DNA of 12,695 nucleotides from Prevotella sp. UBA3776. GTDB lineage: Bacteria; Bacteroidota; Bacteroidia; Bacteroidales; Bacteroidaceae. A program made the position numbers and the translations under genes. Under the pieces are notes generated by a model. It was not told the origin of the DNA, did no database searches, and saw nothing but the letters and a program-made list of their open reading frames with translations. The stretch is from contig DFFM01000048.1 of assembly GCA_002369515.1 (NCBI GenBank), positions 1-12,695 on the forward strand, written 5' to 3'. Shown here piece after piece: positions 6,829 to 12,695 of this stretch (position 1 is its first letter; each line of letters opens with the position of its first letter).

Positions 6829-9800
6829 TTATTCTGGTTTTATTTGCTTTCCCCTTCGGCCAGCGACCGTTGGTTCTTCACTTGTCTCTATGGCCGGGGC
6901 TACTTCAACGGGTTCGCCGCCCTGATACTTCTCGTGCAGTTTCTGAAACACGATGAAGAAGGCGGGGACTACGAAGAGCAGGGCAATGGTACCTACCGAC
7001 ATACCGCCCACAACGCCAAGGGCGAGGGCACGGTTGCCATTGGCACCGGCACCACCCTCGATGATGAGCGGAATCATACCGGCAATCATGGTGAACACCG
7101 TCATCAGGATGGGGCGCAGACGCTCCTTGCAGGCCTCGAAGGCGGCATCGCGGATGCTCATGCCCTGGGCACGGCGCTCAGAGGCGAACTCCGTAATCAG
7201 GATGGCGGTCTTAGAGAGCAGACCGATGAGCATGATGACACCCGTCTGCAGGTAGATGTTGTTGTCCATGCCCGGCAAGTGGAGCAGTGACCCCAGATAG
7301 GCGCAGACAAAGGCTCCCATCAGTCCGAACGGCACGCTCAGCAGCACGGCCCACGGAGTGAACCACGAGTTGTAGAGCGAGGCAAGAATCAGGTAGATGA
7401 GAATGATACATATTATATATATAAGGGCAGTGGTGTTCGATCCGGAGGCTTCCTCCAGTTCGCGCGACATGCCACTATATTCGTAGCTGTAGCCGTTGGG
7501 CATGGTCTCCTTGAACACCTCGGCAATCACTTTGTGGGCATCGCCCTCGGTATAGCCGCCGGCGGCCTGCACAAAGCAGGTGATGCTCTGGAACAGGTTG
7601 AAGTGCTCCACACTCGATGTGCCGACAATCTCCTTCAGCGAAACAAACTCCGAGATGGGAGCCATTTTGCCGCCGCGCACCCTCACGAAGATGTTGTTCA
7701 GCGACGAGGGGTCGAGACGGTATTCGGGCGATGCGCTGGCCATGATGCGATAGACCTTACCAAACTGGTTGAAGTTGCCCACATACGAGCCGCCGCAATA
7801 GGAACCCAGTGTTCTCAGCACCGTGGCCGGAGAGACACCGGCACGGTCGCATTGGGCTGCATCTACATCGACCTGGAATTTCGGGAAACGCTCAGAATAG
7901 GATGTCATGGCCATGCTGATTTCGGGACGCTCACCCAGCTTGGTGAGGAAATTGTTGGCCTGTTTGGCAAACTCCGACAGGTCGCCGTCGTTCAGGTCCT
8001 GAAGCACCAGGTTCACGCTGTTGTTAGAGCCATAGCCTGGCACCTGGGGCAACTGGAAGGGCATCACCTGCACATTCTTTATATCCTTGCAGGCAAAATA
8101 CAAGCGGCCGATGACCAAATCTACGTAGTGGTTGAAGCCCTCGCGCTCTTCCCACGTCTTCAGGCGGATAATCATCGTGGCGTAGTTGGAGCCCGAACCC
8201 GACATCATGCCGTAGCCGCAGGCAGTGGCAAAACTCTCCATTTCGGGAATCTGCTGCACCTTTTCCTCCACTTTCTTCACAATCTCGCGCGTCTCATGAA
8301 GCGTGGTGCCCTCCGGGGCGCGAATCTCAGCAAGGATAACGCCCTGGTCCTCTTGCGGCACAAGGCCGCTGGGCAGGTTCTTCATGAAGAAGATGAGCAG
8401 CACGGCTGCAACGGCCAACAGACTCCAGGCCAGCACGGGGCGCTTGATGAACTTCTGCACGCTCTTGGAGTATTTCCGGTAGATGGCGTTGTAGCTGGCT
8501 GTATAGGCTTTCTTCGTGTAGTAGGTGAGGCTCTTGCGCTCCTGCTTGTTCTCCGAGACCTTGAGCATAATGGCACAAAGAGCCGGACAGAGCGTCAGGG
8601 CAGAAACGCACGACAGACCTACTGCCGAGGCGATGGTGACACCAAACTGGGTGAAGAACGAGCCCGACGTGCCAGGCATGAAGGCCACGGGAATGAACAC
8701 TGCCATGAAGACCAGCGTACACGAGATGACGGCCACCGACACGTCGCTCATGGCTTCGCGGGTGGCGGTCTTCGGGTCGCTGATGCCGCCCTCCATCTTC
8801 GCCATCACGGCCTCGACCACCACGATGGCATCATCTACCACCGTACCGATGGCCAGCACCAGCGCAAATAGCGTCAGGATGTTGAGAGAGAATCCCGCGA
8901 GCGAGACAACGGCAAACGTTCCCAACAGCGAAACAATAATCGAGATACTGGGGATAATGGTGGCCTTGAAATTCTGCAGGAAAAAGAACACCACGAGTAT
9001 CACCAGGATGATGGCGATGATGAGCGTCTCCACCACGTTGCCAATAGCGGCATAGAGGAAGTCGTCAGAGGTTTCGAGTTTCACAAACTCCAGTCCTGCC
9101 GGCATCATGGGCTTCAGATCCTCGTAGAGCTGGTCAATGCGGGCGTTCACCTCGGTAGCATTGGCGCCTGGGGCTTGGAACACCATGAAAATGGTACCAG
9201 GCTTTCCGCCAATGTTCGATATGAAGTTGTAGCTCATGGCACCAATCTCCACGTCGGCCACGTCGCTCAGGTGGAGCAGGTGACCGCCGTCGCTGGTCTT
9301 GAGCACGATGTCGTTGAACTCCTCGATGGTCTTCAGCGTACCCTTGTATTCCATGGTGTACTGGTAGGCATTCTCCGACTGCGCACCCAGCGAACCCGTG
9401 GCCGAAACGAAGCTCTGGCCACCAATGGCGGCGAAGACATCGTTAGGCTCCAGACCGTACTGTGCCATTACGTCGGGCTTCATCCAGATGCGCAGGGCAT
9501 AGGTGTTACCAAGTGCCATCACATCGCCCACACCGGTGATACGCATCAGGCGCGGCTTCAGGTTGATGTCGATATAGTTGGCCACGAAGTCGTCGTCGTA
9601 CTTGCCGTCAACGCTCCTGATGGCTCCTATCTGCAGGATGTTGCTCTGCTGTTTCATCACCTGCACACCCACCTTGGTCACGTCGGCAGGCAGCAGGGCC
9701 GTGGCACGGCTCACGCGGTTCTGCACGTTCACAGCTGCAATGTCGGGGTCGGCGCCTTGTTTGAAATAGACCACGATGCTGACGTCGCCCGAAGATGAGG

Positions 9801-10047
9801 CCGACGAGGTCATGTAGGTCATGTCGGGCACGCCGTTGATGTTTTCCTCCAGCGGCTGCACTACCGACTTCATGATGGTGTTGGCATCAGCACCCGTGTA
9901 GCTTGTGATGACACGCACCGTGGGCGGTGCGATGTTAGGGTATTGCTCGATAGGCAGCGACTTCATGCAGATGAAGCCAACCAGAGCAATCACGATACTG
10001 ATGGCGCAGGCCATCACGTACCGATTGATGAATATATTGTTTTTCAT
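6829..10047 (-). CDS. RND efflux permease, AcrB/HAE1 type
   Basis: This 1072-residue inner-membrane proton antiporter is full length for the family. The N-terminal helix and porter domain start (MKNNIFINRYVMACAISIVI, then LPIEQYPNIAPPTV) are canonical. Transmembrane segments group at about 335-500 and 870-1035, with the two periplasmic loops between. The proton relay is intact: Asp405-Asp406 in GTVVDDAIVVVE (helix 4), Lys946 in GLLSKTAILITEF (helix 10) and Arg978 in RLRPILMT (helix 11). The sequence follows the drug-exporting HAE1 branch (TVVDDAIVVVEAV, QEDQG) and not the heavy-metal HME branch. The start lies three bases after the adaptor stop, so the two are translationally coupled. Known role: it takes amphiphilic compounds from the periplasm or membrane and passes them through the adaptor/outer-membrane tunnel. 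The actual substrate cannot be read from the sequence. Confidence 0.97.
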   Translation of the reverse strand: MKNNIFINRYVMACAISIVIALVGFICMKSLPIEQYPNIAPPTVRVITSYTGADANTIMKSVVQPLEENINGVPDMTYMTSSASSSGDVSIVVYFKQGADPDIAAVNVQNRVSRATALLPADVTKVGVQVMKQQSNILQIGAIRSVDGKYDDDFVANYIDINLKPRLMRITGVGDVMALGNTYALRIWMKPDVMAQYGLEPNDVFAAIGGQSFVSATGSLGAQSENAYQYTMEYKGTLKTIEEFNDIVLKTSDGGHLLHLSDVADVEIGAMSYNFISNIGGKPGTIFMVFQAPGANATEVNARIDQLYEDLKPMMPAGLEFVKLETSDDFLYAAIGNVVETLIIAIILVILVVFFFLQNFKATIIPSISIIVSLLGTFAVVSLAGFSLNILTLFALVLAIGTVVDDAIVVVEAVMAKMEGGISDPKTATREAMSDVSVAVISCTLVFMAVFIPVAFMPGTSGSFFTQFGVTIASAVGLSCVSALTLCPALCAIMLKVSENKQERKSLTYYTKKAYTASYNAIYRKYSKSVQKFIKRPVLAWSLLAVAAVLLIFFMKNLPSGLVPQEDQGVILAEIRAPEGTTLHETREIVKKVEEKVQQIPEMESFATACGYGMMSGSGSNYATMIIRLKTWEEREGFNHYVDLVIGRLYFACKDIKNVQVMPFQLPQVPGYGSNNSVNLVLQDLNDGDLSEFAKQANNFLTKLGERPEISMAMTSYSERFPKFQVDVDAAQCDRAGVSPATVLRTLGSYCGGSYVGNFNQFGKVYRIMASASPEYRLDPSSLNNIFVRVRGGKMAPISEFVSLKEIVGTSSVEHFNLFQSITCFVQAAGGYTEGDAHKVIAEVFKETMPNGYSYEYSGMSRELEEASGSNTTALIYIICIILIYLILASLYNSWFTPWAVLLSVPFGLMGAFVCAYLGSLLHLPGMDNNIYLQTGVIMLIGLLSKTAILITEFASERRAQGMSIRDAAFEACKERLRPILMTVFTMIAGMIPLIIEGGAGANGNRALALGVVGGMSVGTIALLFVVPAFFIVFQKLHEKYQGGEPVEVAPAIETSEEPTVAGRRGKQIKPE

Positions 10048-10050
10048 GAC

Positions 10051-11184
10051 TTACTTCTCGTTTTTCGGTGCTTCGGGGAAGAGAACCTTTTGTCCCTCCT
10101 GCACATTATTAGCGCCAACGGTCACAATCTTGTCGCCAACGTTGAGTCCGGAAGTAACAATTACGTCTTTGCCGTTGCCTGTGTTGGTGGTGGTAACGGT
10201 GACTGCCGTTGCGGTGCTGTCGGCCTTCACCTTGTAAACCAACGACTTATCCTGAAGTCGCACTACGGCACTCAGCGGAATCACCATCACGTCTTTCTGT
10301 GAGAAAGGCAATACCACTGTGCCCTGCACACCCGAGAACAGATGTCCCTCGGGATTGGGGAACGAGGCCTTGCAGGCCAGTGAGCCCGTTGAGGCGTCGA
10401 CGACGCCCGTCAGGCTGGTGATGCGGCCCTTGTGGGGATACTCCGTGCCGTTTTTCATGACAAACGTCACATCGGGAAGCGCAGCTATGTGTTTCGCCTT
10501 GTCGCTCTGTGTCAAACCCGACTGCACCTGAGCCTCAATGATGGCCTCGGTCACCGAGAACTCTGCGTCCATGGTGGTGTTGCCGCTAAGAATGGTGAGT
10601 TGCGTCATGGGCGTCACTTGGTCGCCGCCACGCACGGGAATCTCTCCCACGACACCTGTCACGGGCGAGGTAATGGTGCAGAAGCCGAGGCTCACCTGTG
10701 CACGACTCACCTGCGCGCGAGCCTGGCTGACCGAAGCTTGTGCCTGACGGTAAGTGTTCTGCGAGTTGTCGAGCATATAGCGGCTGACGATGTTTTTCTC
10801 AAACAGATTTTTGTTCGATTCGTATTCCAGTTTTGCGCTGCGCTCCTGAGCGAGTGCCGCCTGCAGATTAGCCTGGGCTGCCTGCAGTTCCAGGCGTGCG
10901 TTGCGCGAGTCGATGATGAAGAGCGTCTGCCCCCTTCTCACTTGCTGACCTTCAGTAACGCATATTTTCATCAGCTGTCCGCTCACCTGGGGCATGATGG
11001 TCACATCCGACTGTCCCTTCATCTTTGCGCTGAATTTCATGGGCATGGTGATGTCCTGCTTATTCACCGTCAGCGTCTCAAACGATGTTTGTTTCTCTTT
11101 GGGCATGTCAAGGCCGCATGCTGCCAGCATGCTGACGGCAGTGCCGAGCACCATTACCCGAACCAAAACATTTCTACTTTTCAT
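10051..11184 (-). CDS. RND pump periplasmic adaptor lipoprotein (membrane fusion protein)
   Basis: This 377-residue adaptor has a lipoprotein signal with lipobox LAAC, which puts the lipidated cysteine at residue 23. The order of parts is typical of AcrA/MexA proteins. The first half of the lipoyl domain lies at about 62-92 (PQVSGQLMKICVTEGQQVRRGQ). An alpha-hairpin coiled coil rich in Ala, Gln and Arg lies at about 95-165. The second lipoyl half is at about 166-195 (FCTITSPVTGVVGEIPVRGG), followed by beta-barrel and membrane-proximal regions to about 370. It bridges the permease and the outer-membrane factor as a hexamer in characterised pumps. It is encoded immediately before the permease (three-base gap) and 55 bases after the small membrane protein gene. 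Confidence 0.96.
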   Translation of the reverse strand: MKSRNVLVRVMVLGTAVSMLAACGLDMPKEKQTSFETLTVNKQDITMPMKFSAKMKGQSDVTIMPQVSGQLMKICVTEGQQVRRGQTLFIIDSRNARLELQAAQANLQAALAQERSAKLEYESNKNLFEKNIVSRYMLDNSQNTYRQAQASVSQARAQVSRAQVSLGFCTITSPVTGVVGEIPVRGGDQVTPMTQLTILSGNTTMDAEFSVTEAIIEAQVQSGLTQSDKAKHIAALPDVTFVMKNGTEYPHKGRITSLTGVVDASTGSLACKASFPNPEGHLFSGVQGTVVLPFSQKDVMVIPLSAVVRLQDKSLVYKVKADSTATAVTVTTTNTGNGKDVIVTSGLNVGDKIVTVGANNVQEGQKVLFPEAPKNEK

Positions 11185-11239
11185 GTTTTTTCAATGATTA
11201 TGTTTTTATTGTGTTATTTTCTTGAACTGCCACCATAGT

Positions 11240-11413
11240 CTATCTGTCCAGGAGCACCATGACCGTGAGGTTGATCAGGCAAAGGGCAACAGCCACCACA
11301 AGCAGATAAATGACTGCCATGATCCAGTGCTCAACAAGCCATTCGTAGGTGCCCGCCATCCACTTATGGCGGATGATGAATCTTTGAATCCTCGATTTTT
11401 TGGAAACTTTCAT
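11240..11413 (-). CDS. Small single-helix membrane protein, first gene of the efflux operon
   Basis: From the ATG at 11413 this is a 57-residue protein. Residues 1-17 are strongly basic (MKVSKKSRIQRFIIRHK), residues 18-29 are amphipathic (WMAGTYEWLVEH) and residues 30-55 form one long hydrophobic helix, ending D-R. The charge pattern predicts N-terminus in the cytoplasm. An in-frame ATG at 11446 would add 11 residues, but it touches the promoter -7 element (11448-11455) and would lie at or before the expected transcription start, so I reject it. I recognise no family. Its place as first gene under the operon promoter, 55 bases before the adaptor, makes a pump accessory or regulator protein plausible. 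AcrZ of E. coli is a known small helix that binds an RND permease, but no sequence similarity is claimed. Confidence 0.68.
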   Translation of the reverse strand: MKVSKKSRIQRFIIRHKWMAGTYEWLVEHWIMAVIYLLVVAVALCLINLTVMVLLDR

Positions 11414-11447
11414 CCCGTGATTACATGATTTCAAAATAAATATCATG

Positions 11448-11478
11448 CAAAAGTACTTTTTTTACACGCGCAGGCAAA
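11448..11478 (-). promoter_or_regulatory. Bacteroidota-type promoter of the efflux operon
   Basis: Read on the minus strand, TTTG (11478-11475) is followed by exactly 19 bases and then TACTTTTG (11455-11448). This matches the Bacteroidota housekeeping consensus TTTG-N19-TAnnTTTG at every specified base. Transcription should start near 11442, leaving a leader of about 30 bases before the ATG at 11413. I see no comparable promoter in the spacers of the downstream genes, which supports a single transcript. Confidence 0.82.
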
Positions 11479-11520
11479 TAGCAAAGACAAATGGTCAAGT
11501 ATTTTCAGACAAATAGTCAA
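11472..11520. promoter_or_regulatory. Direct repeats upstream of the promoter, candidate operator
   Basis: The 14-base word AGACAAATRGTCAA occurs at 11485-11498 and 11507-11520 with one mismatch between the copies, 22 bases apart, about two helical turns. A weaker third copy (AGGCAAATAGCAAA, 11472-11485) overlaps the -33 element. Each strong copy also contains the small palindrome GACAAATRGTC. Two in-phase direct repeats just above the promoter fit the way AraC-family activators bind. The neighbouring regulator at 11575-12695 is the obvious candidate, by inference. Confidence 0.65.
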
Positions 11521-11524
11521 ATAA

Positions 11525-11548
11525 AAAAGCCCTGAAATCAGGGCTTTT
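11525..11548 (-). terminator. Intrinsic terminator after the AraC-type regulator
   Basis: The perfect inverted repeat AAAAGCCCTGA-AA-TCAGGGCTTTT gives a stem with a 7-base GC-rich core. On the minus strand it is followed by a run of six T. It lies 27 bases below the regulator stop and separates the regulator transcript from the efflux promoter. The A-tract on the other side could let it work in both directions. Confidence 0.9.
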
Positions 11549-11574
11549 GGGGATGGCGGTATAGTTAGCGTATG

Positions 11575-12695
11575 CTAAACATCGCTGTTGGCACGGCGGT
11601 ATTGTGAGGGGGAGATTTGGTATTTTCGGCTGAAGTATCGGCTGAAGACCGACGCATTGGAGAATCCTGCCTTGGACATAATCTCGGTGATGGGAAGGTC
11701 GGTTGTGACGAGCAATTTGCTGGCATACTCCAGGCGCAGGTCGTTGACAAACTGGGGCAGGGAGTCGTATTTGCTGCCCTGTGAGAAGGCCGCGCCCACG
11801 CGCTCTTTGGTGATGCGAAACTCGTCCATGATCATCTGCCGGTCGAACGACGGATTGAGGAACAGCAGCCGTCGGCTGACCTCGTGCTCGATGTAGTGGA
11901 AAAGTTCTTCGGGAGAAAGAGAATCGAGTGAGCCGCCCGGGGGGATGACCGGCAAATGGGCCTCAAGGCCGGCGTCGGCAGCAAGATTGTCCGGGCTTCC
12001 CTCCGCACTGCGCTGGGGACTGTTGGCGAACTTTTGTAACTGCTGTTTTAGTTCCTCGTACTTGTCTTTATATGTAAAGGTCTCCTTTATCTGCTTGGCC
12101 AGCGCGCGGTTCTTCAATTGTGTCTTGCCCCATTGGCGGGCAGCATACCAGGCAAAGAACAGGCCAAGCATGGCAAGAATGCCGATGAGGAATGCCAATA
12201 TGGTGACATGTCGCTTGCCAGCTTTCTGGTGGTCTATCTCCTGCTGCTGTTCCTGTGCATGGAAGCGGGCGGCGTAGAGATGGGCCTTGCCTCGCAGCAG
12301 ACGGTCGTTGAGGGTTTTGCTGAGCGCCTCGTGTTGTTCGAATAGCCGGACGCTTTCTGCATTGCGTCCCTGTGCCTTGGCGGTCTGGGCATGTTCGTAT
12401 AGGATTGCAGCCATTCGGGCGTTCACGGTGTCGCCCTGCTGGCGCAGGTCGGCTTCAAGGTCAGCGCAGGCAGCCTCTGCCTTGTCGTAATGTCCCAGAA
12501 AGCGCCATGTCGGTGTAATCTCCTCGCGGCCATTCATGGTTTTGGCGAAGTCGGTCTGCTCGTAAAGGGCAAGATTCTGGCTGGCCTTTTTTGCGGCGGC
12601 AGCCGATTCTTCACGATTCGCTTTTCGTTCTTCACTTATTTTCGCGTAGGCGTGTGCCATGTATAGATAGCACTTGGCCCGATAGAACTCGATAT
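11575..12695 (-). CDS. Membrane-anchored AraC-family regulator with N-terminal helical repeats (5' end outside window)
   Basis: The frame is open to the window edge, and residues before the first in-window ATG (12660) still look coding (EFYRAKCYLYMAHAYAKI), so the N-terminus is missing. Numbering from that Met: residues 1-135 are alanine-rich helices of TPR type; 151-172 form one transmembrane helix (HVTILAFLIGILAMLGLFFA); 180-215 are a charged, probably coiled-coil linker; and 262-356 are an AraC-type double helix-turn-helix. The signature residues are clear there (ITEIMSKAGFSNASVFSRYF, then ISPSQYR). In this Bacteroidota architecture the sensor half is expected in the periplasm and the DNA-binding half in the cytoplasm, so an envelope signal could be passed directly to DNA. 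It sits just upstream of, and parallel to, the efflux operon but has its own terminator. Control of that operon is likely but inferred. Confidence 0.92.
   Translation of the reverse strand, partial: IEFYRAKCYLYMAHAYAKISEERKANREESAAAAKKASQNLALYEQTDFAKTMNGREEITPTWRFLGHYDKAEAACADLEADLRQQGDTVNARMAAILYEHAQTAKAQGRNAESVRLFEQHEALSKTLNDRLLRGKAHLYAARFHAQEQQQEIDHQKAGKRHVTILAFLIGILAMLGLFFAWYAARQWGKTQLKNRALAKQIKETFTYKDKYEELKQQLQKFANSPQRSAEGSPDNLAADAGLEAHLPVIPPGGSLDSLSPEELFHYIEHEVSRRLLFLNPSFDRQMIMDEFRITKERVGAAFSQGSKYDSLPQFVNDLRLEYASKLLVTTDLPITEIMSKAGFSNASVFSRYFSRKYQISPSQYRRANSDV

Noticed and set aside
7534..8871. 445-codon plus-strand open frame opposite the RND permease
   Set aside because: The His/Gly/Arg-rich product has no family resemblance, and the permease on the other strand is complete with all catalytic residues, so this is a shadow.
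6829..10047. Heavy-metal (CusA-like) identity for the permease, suggested by the Met-rich neighbour
   Set aside because: The sequence follows the HAE1 drug-efflux branch and I see no methionine relay, so a copper or silver pump is not supported.
11414..11446. Longer 68-residue form of the small membrane protein
   Set aside because: Its ATG lies two bases from the promoter -7 box and so at or before the likely transcription start.

Overview
The window looks like Bacteroidota DNA, most likely Prevotella or a close relative. Four things point there: a promoter of the Bacteroidota type (TTTG, 19 bases, TAnnTTTG); a C-terminal tail of the YDLQGRR...KGVYIVNG kind; a DUF4421-type protein; and a membrane-anchored AraC regulator with helical repeats. 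All genes lie on the minus strand, so they read from high to low coordinates.

From right to left, 12695-11575 holds the C-terminal part of a TPR-like/transmembrane/AraC regulator. It ends at a strong hairpin terminator (11525-11548). A short control region follows (about 11520-11448), with near-identical 14-base repeats and a perfect-match promoter. The promoter drives a run of genes with very short spacers: a 57-residue single-helix membrane protein (11413-11240), the RND adaptor lipoprotein (11184-10051), the AcrB/HAE1-type RND permease (10047-6829), a 1208-residue secreted modular protein (6808-3182), a 58-residue acidic-tailed protein (3157-2981), the TolC/OprM-type outer-membrane lipoprotein (2899-1475) and a DUF4421-type protein (1335-352). 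Directly after the last stop lies a 46-codon relic of a second, diverged copy of the outer-membrane factor 3' end (349-209). Bases 1-208 hold no gene I can support.

The adaptor, permease and outer-membrane factor should form one tripartite multidrug-type efflux pump, probably controlled by the upstream regulator. The unusual part is what sits among them. A large, AT-richer surface-protein gene, with methionine-packed acidic inserts and a T9SS-like tail, separates the permease from its outer-membrane partner. The outer-membrane factor is bracketed by 7-base repeat arrays in opposite orientations. The relic at the end suggests the distal part of the operon was rebuilt by recombination. The small membrane protein that opens the operon is a candidate pump accessory, comparable in idea (not shown by sequence) to AcrZ of E. 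coli.

Functional links beyond the three pump subunits are inferred from gene order only.
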